From positions 806,001 to 870,000 of the forward strand of contig QKMZ01000003.1 in assembly GCA_003242885.1 (NCBI GenBank): a stretch of 64,000 nucleotides of DNA, given 5' to 3'. Source of the DNA: Candidatus Melainabacteria bacterium. Its GTDB lineage: Bacteria; Cyanobacteriota; Vampirovibrionia; Obscuribacterales; Obscuribacteraceae. The notes under the pieces were generated by a model. The model was not told the origin of the DNA. It did not search any database and worked only from the letters and a program-made list of their open reading frames with translations. The translations under genes were made by a program, and so were the position numbers. Positions 33,167 through 42,678 of the stretch are shown here, piece after piece (position 1 is the stretch's first letter; every line of letters starts with the position of its first letter).

Positions 33167-34609
33167 ATGACTCGAACAAAAATTATCGCGACAATTGGTC
33201 CGGCATGCCGCTCCAAGGAGATGTTGGAAGAATTGATCCGATCAGGCATGGATGTTGCGCGCATCAACTGTTCGCATGCATCGCACGAAGACATCGAAGG
33301 TGTAATTCACGATCTCAGAGCAATCGCCAAACAGCTCGACACCTCGGTAGGCATTCTCCTCGACCTGTCTGGCCCGAAAATTAGAACCGGCAGAATTGCA
33401 GGCGGCAAAGGCGTGCAATTGAAGGTTGGACAGAAGTTCACACTCACCAGCCGTAAAGTCGAGGGCTCAAGCGAAATTGTCACAGCGAATTATCCTCGCC
33501 TCTCGAAAGAAGTGAAAGCAGGCGATACGATTCTTTTGGACGATGGCATCATTGAACTGCGCGTCAAGAAATCCACCGAAACCGATGCTGAGTGCGAAGT
33601 TTTGACGGCTGCACACTTGAAAGACCATCAAGGTATCAACATTCCTGGCGTGCGCCTTTCCATCCCTGCACTGACCGAAAAAGACAGAACCGATTTAGTT
33701 GTCGGCTTGAAGAATGAAGTCGATTTCGTCGCGCTCTCGTTCGTTCGCGATGCCAAAGATATTGTCGATTTAAGAGAAGCAATCGGCGACCATTGGCCGC
33801 CTCCGATGATCATTGCCAAACTGGAAAAACCGGAAGCAATCGATCAGCTTGAAGCCATCCTTGATGCCGCAGATGGTGTCATGGTGGCACGCGGCGATCT
33901 TGGCGTGGAACTCCCACCCGAAAAAGTTCCACCTATCCAGAAGATGATCATCAAACGCGCCAATCAAAAGGCGAAGCCGGTAATCACAGCAACTCAAATG
34001 CTTGATTCCATGGCTAACAATCCTCGACCAACCAGAGCGGAAGCCTCTGACGTAGCCAATGCTATTTTCGATGGCACGGATGCGGTCATGCTTTCGGAAG
34101 AAACGGCGATGGGCAGCTATCCACTCGAAGCAGTGCGGATGATGGACAGAATCGCCTATCAGGCTGAAGCAACAATGAGTTCTAGAATTGTAGAACATCC
34201 TTTGCATACCGCATCACAAGCGGTGGCACATGCAGCCGTCGCTATGGCTCTGGACATGGACGCAAGAGTAGTGGCAACATTCACAAAAACAGGCTCCACA
34301 GCCCGATTGGTGTCACAGTTCCGCCCACCAGTTTCAATCATCGCGCTCACGCAGCATGAATACGTCTACAGACAACTGTCACTTCTCTGGGGCACCACGC
34401 CTTTGATGCTCACAGAAGTTAGCGATTCCGAATCGACCTTGGCGCTTGTCGAAGAAACGCTATTGAAGCGTGGTTTGGTCTCCCCGAAAGACAATATAAT
34501 CATCACGGGCGGTCTACCGATCGCTGCGCGCGGCGCTGCCAATTTCGTCAAACTCTCAACTATCAATCCGAAGAAGCAAACACGCAACTTCGAATTCAAA
34601 GGCATCTAA
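33167..34609 (+). CDS. pyk: Pyruvate kinase
   Basis: This enzyme transfers phosphate from phosphoenolpyruvate to ADP, the last step of glycolysis. Signatures are TKIIATIGPACRS at the N-terminus, LLDLSGPKIRTG near residue 68, the active-site Lys in MIIAKLEKPEAI near residue 215, VMVARGDLGVELP near residue 240 and TATQMLDSM near residue 278. The C-terminal regulatory domain (ARVVATFTKTGSTARLVSQF) is present and there is no extra C-terminal PEP-utiliser domain. I chose the ATG at 33167 (MTRTKIIA). Length is 480 residues. Confidence 0.97.
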   Translation: MTRTKIIATIGPACRSKEMLEELIRSGMDVARINCSHASHEDIEGVIHDLRAIAKQLDTSVGILLDLSGPKIRTGRIAGGKGVQLKVGQKFTLTSRKVEGSSEIVTANYPRLSKEVKAGDTILLDDGIIELRVKKSTETDAECEVLTAAHLKDHQGINIPGVRLSIPALTEKDRTDLVVGLKNEVDFVALSFVRDAKDIVDLREAIGDHWPPPMIIAKLEKPEAIDQLEAILDAADGVMVARGDLGVELPPEKVPPIQKMIIKRANQKAKPVITATQMLDSMANNPRPTRAEASDVANAIFDGTDAVMLSEETAMGSYPLEAVRMMDRIAYQAEATMSSRIVEHPLHTASQAVAHAAVAMALDMDARVVATFTKTGSTARLVSQFRPPVSIIALTQHEYVYRQLSLLWGTTPLMLTEVSDSESTLALVEETLLKRGLVSPKDNIIITGGLPIAARGAANFVKLSTINPKKQTRNFEFKGI

Positions 34610-34644
34610 GACTTTCGCAGGCAGGTCCAAAACGAAATTAGAAC

Positions 34645-36261
34645 CTAGCGCCTTGGTTCGTTCTGCGGTAAGCTTCGGCGGCCAAGCTGCCTGTTTATTG
34701 TCGCGATAGCTGCTTGAAATTGCAGATCCGTTGATGTTTCCGGTTCGGCGAACTTGCCGTTTTCCACAACCTGATTGGGCTTCACGCCAATACGATTTTT
34801 ATTGGCGTCACCTATCCAATCTCCATTAGGGGTATAGAAACGGAAATTAGTGACTTGCAAACGACTGCCCGCCGGCTGTTTATAGAAAACTGTCTGACCA
34901 ATGCCTTTGCCAAAGGTTTGCGTTCCTACTAAAGTTGCCTCGTTGGTTTGTTGCAGTGCAGCAGCAAATATCTCAGCGGCAGACGCCGTATCTTTATTGA
35001 CTAAGACCACGGTGGGTTTATCAACGATGTCCGGCAGTCGCAGATCGCGAATTTCGCTCACTTTTCCGTCGGGCATAATGGTTCGAGTCACAAGCTCATA
35101 CTGATCGAGGGTGTAATCAGTATTGTCGTAAGTGGCTGGTCCTGTGGGGCTGTCATCTTCGTGGCGCATTTTTTGCGTCAACAAGGTCCCCTCGCCGACA
35201 ACCATAGAGGCTGACTGCAGCGCCTGGAGAACAGAGCCGCCCAAATTACCGCGCACATCGAAAACAAACCCATCTACATAAGGATGGCGCTTTATTGCAT
35301 TCTGAAGTTCGTAAGATTCGTCATCCTGCATGAAATCGCGCACTCTAATGTAAGCAATATTTGTCCCGGGAATGACTCTGTCTACCACCGCGGGCACATC
35401 GACAGTAGTCTGCGGCAGACTTAGCTCCAATTTCTCCCCGTTACGAAAGACCGTTATCTGATGCGTCTTCTGAGATTGAATTAGAGCAAAAGCTTCTTCC
35501 GGAGTTTTGGTTTTCAAATCTACGCCATCAACCGCACTAATATAATCGCCCCGTTGCACACCTTTTTGAGCTGCAGAGCTTCCAGGAATTACTTCAATGA
35601 CTTTGAGCGAACCGAACTCTTTTGCTTTCTCTGGGTCCACAGGCACAACTTCAATGCCGATTCCCTTGCTCGAGCCTTTGAGCAAATTGTCGAATTGCCT
35701 TACTTGAGCGGGATTCAGGACGCGAGAAAAATGATCGTCCGTCTTGCCTAATTCTTGATTGACGAAGCGAAATGCGTCTTCAGGAGTCTTGATTTGACAG
35801 TTGTATTTGTTCTTCAGTGACGCCAGATCGCCCAAGGGCGTGGGGTCGTAAATATTCCGCCATGCTTTATCAATGAGGGTGTTGTACTCAGTGGAAACAG
35901 GGCAAGACGCATTGCCGTCTTTGACACCGTCTTTCGCGGCATCTCTATCTCCACCCTTGGCACCGTCTTTGGCAGCATCCTTTGTTCCGCCTCGGCTTCC
36001 TTGATCTTCGCCCTTTGCCAATGGCTCCGCAACTGACGTTCCAACATTGCTTACTTTGGACGGGCTTTCTCCGACTTGCTCAGCACGGTCGACGGTTTGT
36101 CCTTCCGATGCAAGACCGGCGACACTTTCCTTCTGAAGGCGCGCGTGCTGGCTGCGTTCTTCCAGAGAAGGAAGCAGTTTGGATGCTTCGCCATGGACGG
36201 TCGCTGCCGTCGATTGAGCATCGTCACTTTGTTGTAGATCAGGGGAGTCTGTACTGCGCAT
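34645..36261 (-). CDS. S41 C-terminal processing peptidase with PDZ domain, no signal peptide
   Basis: The protein has the Ctp/Prc architecture: a PDZ domain (residues about 195-280, with PGSSAAQKGVQRGDYISAVD), then a tail-specific protease core with GFVFDVRGNLGGSV, the catalytic Ser in NKDTASAAEIFAAAL near residue 430, and Lys in GTQTFGKGIGQT near residue 458. Such proteases are normally exported. Here the first 125 residues are hydrophilic, with AAKDG-like repeats (KDAAKDGAKGGDRDAAKDG), and no signal peptide or membrane helix. An in-frame stop codon directly precedes the ATG, so no longer start exists in this frame. The protein may be cytoplasmic, or the N-terminus may be disrupted. Confidence 0.85.
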   Translation of the reverse strand: MRSTDSPDLQQSDDAQSTAATVHGEASKLLPSLEERSQHARLQKESVAGLASEGQTVDRAEQVGESPSKVSNVGTSVAEPLAKGEDQGSRGGTKDAAKDGAKGGDRDAAKDGVKDGNASCPVSTEYNTLIDKAWRNIYDPTPLGDLASLKNKYNCQIKTPEDAFRFVNQELGKTDDHFSRVLNPAQVRQFDNLLKGSSKGIGIEVVPVDPEKAKEFGSLKVIEVIPGSSAAQKGVQRGDYISAVDGVDLKTKTPEEAFALIQSQKTHQITVFRNGEKLELSLPQTTVDVPAVVDRVIPGTNIAYIRVRDFMQDDESYELQNAIKRHPYVDGFVFDVRGNLGGSVLQALQSASMVVGEGTLLTQKMRHEDDSPTGPATYDNTDYTLDQYELVTRTIMPDGKVSEIRDLRLPDIVDKPTVVLVNKDTASAAEIFAAALQQTNEATLVGTQTFGKGIGQTVFYKQPAGSRLQVTNFRFYTPNGDWIGDANKNRIGVKPNQVVENGKFAEPETSTDLQFQAAIATINRQLGRRSLPQNEPRR

Positions 36262-36370
36262 TTAACCAAAACTACGCGAAAGCGCGTTTTCGAAAAAACC
36301 ATGTGAAGTGTTCAGATATTAGATCTGCGCAGAGGCATCGACTAGCGTGTAATTACGCTTAAAGGCGTCG

Positions 36371-37015
36371 CTATCCAGCCCGTTTGACCAGGTATCCGCA
36401 CACGGGGTCGTTTTGCAGCATATATTTTTCGCGCGTCACCTTAACCCCCAAAAGAGTCTCCATCAGCTGGGGCTCGAGAGCGCAAAGCTGGCGATATTTG
36501 TGGGCCAGGTCGTGAAGCGCACAGTGGCGCTGAAAAATGAAGAAATTGCCATCTGGCAGCTTTTCCCATTCGGTCATATAACCGTCTTCAGAGAAGATCT
36601 TCGCCACTTCGACCACTCGATCTTCGAGCGACTTGCCCTCTACACGGGAGAGTAAGCGCGCCGCGCGCTTTTCATTGCGGCGCTCCAAAAGCTTCATTAC
36701 TCCCTTGTGGCCGGACTCTTCAAAGACCATATCGAGAAGCTCGACGGCCAGAGTCTGCATTCCTGATGGGAATAAGGATTCGGCCTTTTCAGACAAGCTG
36801 TACTTGTAAGTCGGCCGCCCGCGCGACTGTTTGACCATACGCGAGAGCACAAGACCCTCCTGCATAAGCCCGGAAATATGGCGTCTGACTGCCATGGACG
36901 TGATATTCAGCACGTCACAAAGCTCTCCAATGGTCATCTCACCGTGGCGCTTCAAGTAAAGAAGCACAGCTTGTTGAGTCGTCTCTGGAGTTCCGGATAG
37001 TGGCTGAGTAATCAT
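36371..37015 (-). CDS. sufR: SufR-type Fe-S cluster-sensing repressor
   Basis: SufR represses the suf operon when its own Fe-S cluster is intact. The N-terminal winged helix-turn-helix spans residues about 12-80 (MTIGELCDVLNITSMAVRRH). Three C-terminal cysteines, in QRHCALHD, YRQLCALE and DPVCGYLV, are spaced C-x12-C-x27-C, the spacing I recall for the cluster ligands of characterised SufR proteins. The length of 214 residues is normal. The gene is divergent from sufC across a 381-bp gap, the classic cyanobacterial arrangement, which strongly supports the call. Confidence 0.92.
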   Translation of the reverse strand: MITQPLSGTPETTQQAVLLYLKRHGEMTIGELCDVLNITSMAVRRHISGLMQEGLVLSRMVKQSRGRPTYKYSLSEKAESLFPSGMQTLAVELLDMVFEESGHKGVMKLLERRNEKRAARLLSRVEGKSLEDRVVEVAKIFSEDGYMTEWEKLPDGNFFIFQRHCALHDLAHKYRQLCALEPQLMETLLGVKVTREKYMLQNDPVCGYLVKRAG

Positions 37016-37396
37016 TTTTATAGTTCTATCGGTCTATTGGTTAAGTGGTCAAATCGTTATCTGGTCGAAGTTTAAGCGTAACTAGTGTAACCGTGTCGCA
37101 ACAATGCACTTTCGCATTTTATTCTCTGCCAGTACCCCAAATATCCGGCTCGGTTATCAGACAGGGCGGTCCCAAAGCGCCATTTGAGCTTACAAAAACT
37201 ATCCTTAAGGACGAGCGGGACTTGGTAGATTTTTGATACTATTATATCTATAAAAGCCAACCAGCCGAAACTTTGATATGTTTAAGGTGCCTTCTCAAGG
37301 AGCTCCTTATTTAAAAAGGATAGGATATATATCCCATTTAAAGGGCCGGCAAAGCTTGCGGCTCGAGACAGAAACCAAAAAGGACCGAGAAACACG
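37016..37396. promoter_or_regulatory. Divergent sufR / sufC control region
   Basis: This 381-bp gap should carry both promoters and SufR sites. Next to sufR are three direct 16-bp units beginning GGTC (37031, 37047, 37063). Near sufC are two perfect 12-bp palindromes: AAGGAGCTCCTT at 37297-37308 and GGATATATATCC at 37323-37334. An AT-rich stretch (TATTATATCTATAAAA) lies near 37240-37255. I do not see the CAAC-N6-GTTG site described for Synechocystis SufR. No gene is present. Confidence 0.6.
37031..37078. repeat. Three 16-bp iterons upstream of sufR
   Basis: GGTCTATTGGTTAAGT, GGTCAAATCGTTATCT and GGTCGAAGTTTAAGCG lie directly head to tail. All begin with GGTC; the first two also share GTTA at the same position. 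The array starts 16 bp upstream of the sufR ATG, a place suited to autoregulation. Confidence 0.55.
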
Positions 37397-38167
37397 ATGG
37401 CAGCACAAGAACCACTTCTGAAGATTGAAGACCTGTGGGTCTCAGTAGAGGGCAAGGACATTCTTAAGGGTGTCAATCTCACCATCAACCCTGGTGAAGT
37501 GCACGCCATCATGGGTCGTAACGGCTCAGGCAAATCGACTCTGTCTTACACGCTGATGGGGCACCCTCGCTATTCCATCAACCGCGGCTCAATTCTCTTC
37601 AAAGGCGAAGAGATTGGTGATCTGCCGCCGGACGAAAGAGCGAAGAAGGGCTTAGCACTTGCGTTTCAATATCCCGTCGCCATTCCAGGCGTTTCAGTTT
37701 CAAACTTCCTGCGCGCTTCGGTTAAGGCTGTGCGAGGCAAAGAAATCCCTGTCAAAGAGTTTCGTCAGGAGCTGAAAGCTCAAATGGCACTGCTGGAAGT
37801 GAAGGATGAATTTCTTTCGCGTTATATCAATGACGGCTTCTCGGGTGGTGAGAAAAAACGTCTGGAAATTTTGCAGATGACTCTTCTCAAGCCGGCTCTG
37901 GCTGTGCTTGACGAAACCGACTCCGGTCTCGACATTGACGCTCTTAAGGTGGTGTCAAGCGGCATCAACACACTGGCGACCAAAGAAACCGCAGTGCTTC
38001 TAATCACTCACTATCAGCGCATTCTCAATTATGTAAAACCGGACTTCGTCCACGTTTTCCAGAGCGGACAGATTGTCAAAACCGGCGGAAGCGAGCTTTC
38101 CGAAGAGCTCGAAGAGCGCGGCTATGACTGGGTTACACAAGAACTTACACCCTCGGGCGTAGCTTAG
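37397..38167 (+). CDS. sufC: Fe-S assembly ATPase SufC
   Basis: SufC is the ABC-type ATPase of the SufBCD scaffold that builds Fe-S clusters. Walker A reads GRNGSGKST near residue 38, the ABC signature [14 protein letters not shown] near residue 150, and Walker [15 protein letters not shown] near residue 170, with the Asp-Glu-Thr-Asp-Ser-Gly run typical of SufC. It has no membrane partner. It is the first gene of the operon, 16 bp ahead of sufB. Length is 256 residues, as usual. Confidence 0.98.
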   Translation: MAAQEPLLKIEDLWVSVEGKDILKGVNLTINPGEVHAIMGRNGSGKSTLSYTLMGHPRYSINRGSILFKGEEIGDLPPDERAKKGLALAFQYPVAIPGVSVSNFLRASVKAVRGKEIPVKEFRQELKAQMALLEVKDEFLSRYINDGFSGGEKKRLEILQMTLLKPALAVLDETDSGLDIDALKVVSSGINTLATKETAVLLITHYQRILNYVKPDFVHVFQSGQIVKTGGSELSEELEERGYDWVTQELTPSGVA

Positions 38168-38183
38168 CCTGAAGGAGGCAACC

Positions 38184-39629
38184 ATGGCAGCCGAACTTAG
38201 ACAACCACAAGAAACCACAGATCAATTTGGAGACATCCGCTCCATTGCGTCTGACTACAAATACGGTTTCAAGGACAAAGAAGACTACGTTTTCAAATCC
38301 GGTCGCGGACTGACAGAAGAGATTGTCCGCAGTATCTCATCCATGAAAAACGAGCCTGAGTGGATGCTCAAGTTCCGCCTGCGCGCGCTGGATATTTTCC
38401 GCAAGAAGCCAATGCCTACCTGGGGCAATTGCAAGCTGCTCGGAGACATCGACTTCGACAACATCTTCTATTACATCAAGCCCTCCGAAAAGGGAGAAAA
38501 GAATTGGGACGAAGTACCTGAAGGCATCAAGCAAACATTCGATCGCCTGGGTATTCCGGAGGCCGAGCGTAAATTCCTCGCCGGCGTCACTGCTCAATAT
38601 GAATCAGAAGTTGTTTATCACTCCATTCGCGAAGACCTTGAGAAGCAAGGCGTAATCTTCCTCGACATGGATTCAGGCTTGCGCGAGCACGAAGATATCG
38701 TGCGCGAGCACTTCGCTACGGTTATTCCATCTGCAGACAACAAGTTCTCCGCATTGAACTCAGCGGTCTGGTCCGGCGGTAGTTTCATTTGGGTGCCCTC
38801 AGGCGTCAAAGTGGAAATCCCGCTGCAAGCCTATTTCCGCATCAATGCAGAAAACATGGGTCAATTCGAGCGCACGCTCATCATCGCCGAGCCGGGCAGC
38901 TACGTGCACTACATCGAAGGTTGCACAGCTCCTGTCTATTCGACCGACTCGCTGCACTCTGCAGTAGTTGAGTTGATCGCGAAGAAAGGCGCTCACATTC
39001 GCTACACAACCATCCAAAACTGGTCGAAAAACGTATACAACCTTGTCACCAAACGCGCAGTCGCTCACGAAGACGCGAAGGTCGAATGGATCGATGGCAA
39101 CCTCGGTTCAAAACTGACCATGAAGTATCCGGCTATTTACCTGGTCGGACAGCGAGCGCACGGCGAAGTGCTTTCAGTTGCTCTTTCCGGCAGCGACCAG
39201 CACCAAGACGCCGGTGCCAAAATAATCCATGCCGCTCCGAACACCACATCCACCATCGTTTCGAAGTCCATCTCGAAAGACGGCGGCCGCGCCTCTTATC
39301 GCGGATTGATCAAGGTGTATCCGGAAGCGAAAAACTCCAAGTCCTCAGTACGTTGCGACGCGCTCCTTCTCGATGAAGCTTCGCGCTCGGACACTTATCC
39401 GACCATGGAAGTGGACGAGAAAGAAGTAACCATCGAGCACGAAGCGACTGTTTCCAAAGTCGGAGAAGAGCAGCTCTTCTATTTGATGAGCCGCGGTCTG
39501 ACAGAAGCGGAAGCTAAAGCGATGATCGTTAATGGTTTCTTCGAGCCCTTCACCAAAGAGCTTCCACTGGAATACGCTGTTGAGCTCAACAGGCTCATCC
39601 AGCTCGAGATGGAAGGTTCCGTAGGTTAA
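38184..39629 (+). CDS. sufB: Fe-S assembly scaffold protein SufB
   Basis: SufB is the main scaffold on which SufBC2D assembles a cluster. The protein has the full family length of 481 residues. Recognisable stretches are [60 protein letters not shown] (with the conserved Cys), and the C-terminal [20 protein letters not shown]. The ribosome-binding site GGAGG lies 6 nt before the ATG. It is followed by a 63-bp gap and sufD. Confidence 0.98.
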   Translation: MAAELRQPQETTDQFGDIRSIASDYKYGFKDKEDYVFKSGRGLTEEIVRSISSMKNEPEWMLKFRLRALDIFRKKPMPTWGNCKLLGDIDFDNIFYYIKPSEKGEKNWDEVPEGIKQTFDRLGIPEAERKFLAGVTAQYESEVVYHSIREDLEKQGVIFLDMDSGLREHEDIVREHFATVIPSADNKFSALNSAVWSGGSFIWVPSGVKVEIPLQAYFRINAENMGQFERTLIIAEPGSYVHYIEGCTAPVYSTDSLHSAVVELIAKKGAHIRYTTIQNWSKNVYNLVTKRAVAHEDAKVEWIDGNLGSKLTMKYPAIYLVGQRAHGEVLSVALSGSDQHQDAGAKIIHAAPNTTSTIVSKSISKDGGRASYRGLIKVYPEAKNSKSSVRCDALLLDEASRSDTYPTMEVDEKEVTIEHEATVSKVGEEQLFYLMSRGLTEAEAKAMIVNGFFEPFTKELPLEYAVELNRLIQLEMEGSVG

Positions 39630-39692
39630 CTATGGCGATCGAAGACTGAGGCGAGCCATGCTTACACATGGCCGAAACGGACGCGAATATGC

Positions 39693-41072
39693 GTGACAAC
39701 TGGACTTAGAGAGACATTGGGTGAGATGGTGAAAACGATAGCAAAAGAGCGGGTAGACGAAATAACCAAACAGACTGCTGAACCAGCATGGTTGAAAGAG
39801 AGTCGCTTGAAGGCTTTCGAGTCTTATTTGAAGATCCCGACTCCGTGCAATCGTGACGAAAACTGGCGCCGTACCGAAGTAGACGCGCTAGATTTGAGCA
39901 CTCTCAACGTAGTCGTCAGCGACAGCAAAGAAAAGAGCGCAGCAAAAGAGCCCGCGGTTGTAACCGAAGCGCTTTCGCACCTCGGCAAAAACTTGCCTTA
40001 CATTTACACGACTCCTCAGAGTGTTGAAATCGGCAATGCCGACAGCGCACTGCTTTCCAAAGGAGTGATTTTTTGCTCGTTGAAAACAGCTCTGGCTCAA
40101 CATGCCGATCTTTTGAGCAAATACCTGGCGCCGGAGAATTTGCCGACACCGGATTTTGCTCAAAACGACAAGTTTTATCTGATGAACCAGTCGCTTTTCA
40201 ATTGCGGTGCATTTCTCTATGTTCCGAAGAACGTTATTCTTGAAAGTCCAGTCTTGAACGTACTGTCGAGCGGCGTGGAAACATCCATCGCCCTTTTCCC
40301 GCGCGTGATTATCATCGTCGAACAAGGAGCCAAAGCCGAGTTCGTCAATATCTGTACAGCCGACAAAACGAAAGCTGCCGATGCTTCGGAATCACTTTCG
40401 CTGGTCAATTCGTCAATCGAGACTTATGTCGGAGCGAACGGCAACCTCTCTTACCTCGACGTCTCAGACTTCTCGTCAAACACTTTCGCTGTTTCACGCG
40501 TATACAACGAAGTAAGAAAAGACGGCTCACTTCATGCATCGACGGTTGCTTTGGGTGGCTGGCAAATCAAATCGGATATTCAAACCAATTTGAAAGAGCC
40601 TGGCTCTAAGAGCGACATCAGAGGAGTTGTTTTGGGTTCCGGCAGCGAGCGTTATTCGTTCAACACCATTCAGGATCATATTTCGCCGGACACCACATCG
40701 ACAATCAATTTCCGCGTCGCCCTCAAAGAGAGCTCTTCGTCAGCTTATTTAGGAACAATTCGAGTCAGCAAAGAAGCGCAGCGCACAGATTCTTATCAGA
40801 GCAACAAGAACTTATTGCTCGGCTCTAATGCGCATGCAGATTCGATTCCAAAGCTGGAAATTCTGGCAGACGACGTAAAGTGCGCACACGGCGCAACAGT
40901 CGGTCCAGCTGACAAAGAACAGATTTTCTATCTGATGAGCCGCGGTTTGAGTTTACTTGAAGCTGAAGAACTCATTGTTACTGGCTTCTTCCGCCAAGTC
41001 GTTCAATCTTGTCCGGTCGATGGTGCAGGCGATTGGATAAACGCCCTCGTTGCAGACAAGATTCACAGCTAA
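39693..41072 (+). CDS. sufD: Fe-S assembly protein SufD
   Basis: SufD is the SufB paralogue that pairs with it in the SufBC2D complex and helps deliver iron. The C-terminal half is clearly SufB/D-like: DHISPDTTSTINFRVALKES, KCAHGATVGPADKEQIFYLM and SRGLSLLEAEELIVTGFF. The N-terminal half is divergent, as usual for SufD. The annotated start is a GTG at 39693; an ATG 11 codons later (39726) is an alternative. It ends 20 bp before the Rieske ferredoxin gene. Confidence 0.95.
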   Translation: MTTGLRETLGEMVKTIAKERVDEITKQTAEPAWLKESRLKAFESYLKIPTPCNRDENWRRTEVDALDLSTLNVVVSDSKEKSAAKEPAVVTEALSHLGKNLPYIYTTPQSVEIGNADSALLSKGVIFCSLKTALAQHADLLSKYLAPENLPTPDFAQNDKFYLMNQSLFNCGAFLYVPKNVILESPVLNVLSSGVETSIALFPRVIIIVEQGAKAEFVNICTADKTKAADASESLSLVNSSIETYVGANGNLSYLDVSDFSSNTFAVSRVYNEVRKDGSLHASTVALGGWQIKSDIQTNLKEPGSKSDIRGVVLGSGSERYSFNTIQDHISPDTTSTINFRVALKESSSSAYLGTIRVSKEAQRTDSYQSNKNLLLGSNAHADSIPKLEILADDVKCAHGATVGPADKEQIFYLMSRGLSLLEAEELIVTGFFRQVVQSCPVDGAGDWINALVADKIHS

Positions 41073-41092
41073 CTTTCAGGAGCAAGCCTCAG

Positions 41093-41428
41093 ATGTCCGT
41101 TGAATTCGTAAAAGTGGCAAACAAAGCGGATATACCGCAAGGTGCCTCCCGCGTATTTACCGCTTTTGAAACGGAATTGGCCATATGCAATGTAGACGGA
41201 GAATTTTACGCCATAGCTGATCTGTGCACCCACGATGGCGGTCCACTGGGCGAAGGCGAACTTGTAGACAATCAAATAGAGTGTCCTCGCCACGGTGCGC
41301 GCTTTGACGTGATTACGGGCAAAGCGTTGTGTCTACCGGCCGTTTTGCCGGTGCCGACTTATAAAGTCGAATTGCGTGGGGAAGAAATTTGGGTAGCGGC
41401 ACAAGCCACTGCCTTTGGTGCGAGGTAA
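41093..41428 (+). CDS. Rieske-type [2Fe-2S] ferredoxin within the suf operon
   Basis: This small soluble electron carrier is of the NirD/BphF type. The two cluster-binding motifs are CTHDGG near residue 44 and CPRHGARF near residue 64, providing the 2 Cys + 2 His ligand set. Length is 111 residues. The ATG at 41093 follows AGGAG closely. Its place between sufD and sufS suggests a role as electron donor in cluster assembly, as for non-haem ferredoxins found in other suf operons; this role is inferred. Confidence 0.93.
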   Translation: MSVEFVKVANKADIPQGASRVFTAFETELAICNVDGEFYAIADLCTHDGGPLGEGELVDNQIECPRHGARFDVITGKALCLPAVLPVPTYKVELRGEEIWVAAQATAFGAR

Positions 41429-41433
41429 CGAAG

Positions 41434-42678
41434 ATGAGTAAATTGAACGTAGAGAAAATCCGCAAAGACTTTCCGATTTTGAGCCGCAAGATCGATGGAA
41501 AACAGCTTGTTTACCTGGATAATGCAGCAACGTCTCAAAAACCAAAAGTTGTTATCGACGCGCTTACTGAATACTACCAGGGCTACAACGCCAATATTCA
41601 CCGAGGCATCCACACGCTTGCAGAAGAAGCAACGGATGCTTATGAATCTGTCCGCGAAACAGTTCGTGCATTTATCGATGCCGGGCATACGCACGAGATT
41701 ATCTTTACCAGCGGCACCACAGAAGCCATCAACCTCGTGGCTCATTCATGGGGCAACGCCAATATTCTTCCAGGCGACGAGATCGTACTCACTGCCATGG
41801 AACACCACTCCAATTTAATACCGTGGCAACGGCTAGCGGCAGAGCGCAGTGCCAAGTTAGTCTTCATTCCTATTACCGAAGACGGTCAATTGGACATGGC
41901 TGAGGCAAAGAAATTGATCAGCGACAAGACGAAAATCGTCGCTGTTACTCAGATGTCCAATGTATTCGGCACAATCACTCCGATTAAGGAATTGGCCGAC
42001 CTCGCGCATGCGCGAGGCGCTGTTATCCTTGTTGACGGAGCGCAAGGCGTACCGCATGTGAAAACATCTGTACGCGAACTCGATATCGATTTTCTGGCTT
42101 TCTCAATGCACAAAATGCTTGGACCAACAGGCGTTGGCATTTTGTACGGCAAAACAGATTTGTTGAACGCTATGCCGCCTTTTCAATCCGGTGGACATAT
42201 GATTACAACAGTCACTCGCGACAAAGCGACATGGGCTGAATTGCCATGGAAATTCGAGGCTGGAACGCGCAACATTGCAGATGTGATTGCATCAGGCAAA
42301 GCAATTGAATATTTAAGCGCGCTGGGTATGGATAATGTTCGAGAGCACGAGATTGAAATCACCAAATATGCTCTCGACAAGCTAAGCGAGCTCGGTGATA
42401 TCACTATTTTTGGACCGAAAGATGCCACTCTGCGTGGTGGCGTAATTGCATTCAATGTTGACGCAATTCACGCGCACGACATTGGGCAAATTTGCGCCGA
42501 CGCAGCAATTGCCGTCAGAGCAGGTCATCACTGCTGCCAGCCGCTGATGCGCGATTTGAATGTTATGGGAACAGCAAGAGCTAGCTTCTATATCTACAAC
42601 ACCAGAGAAGAAGTGGATCTTTTGTTCGAAGCGTTGAAGGAAGCAGATAAGGTTTTAGGTCATGTCGCTGTCAGATGA
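41434..42678 (+). CDS. sufS: Cysteine desulfurase SufS
   Basis: SufS is a PLP enzyme that removes sulfur from cysteine as a persulfide for cluster assembly. The PLP Lys lies in FSMHKMLGPTGVGILYG near residue 225, and the persulfide Cys in RAGHHCCQPLM near residue 362, where the short loop of class II desulfurases is evident. RASFYIYNTREEVD closes the domain. I chose the ATG at 41434 (MSKLNVEK); GAGG lies upstream. The 3' end overlaps sufU by 17 bp, suggesting coupled translation of enzyme and sulfur acceptor. Confidence 0.97.
   Translation: MSKLNVEKIRKDFPILSRKIDGKQLVYLDNAATSQKPKVVIDALTEYYQGYNANIHRGIHTLAEEATDAYESVRETVRAFIDAGHTHEIIFTSGTTEAINLVAHSWGNANILPGDEIVLTAMEHHSNLIPWQRLAAERSAKLVFIPITEDGQLDMAEAKKLISDKTKIVAVTQMSNVFGTITPIKELADLAHARGAVILVDGAQGVPHVKTSVRELDIDFLAFSMHKMLGPTGVGILYGKTDLLNAMPPFQSGGHMITTVTRDKATWAELPWKFEAGTRNIADVIASGKAIEYLSALGMDNVREHEIEITKYALDKLSELGDITIFGPKDATLRGGVIAFNVDAIHAHDIGQICADAAIAVRAGHHCCQPLMRDLNVMGTARASFYIYNTREEVDLLFEALKEADKVLGHVAVR

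Noticed and set aside
36051..36302. Minus-strand frame as a signal peptide for the S41 protease
   Set aside because: It is in a different frame and shows no signal-peptide character.
37016..37396. SufR operator CAAC-N6-GTTG
   Set aside because: No clear match was found; only the palindromes and iterons listed.
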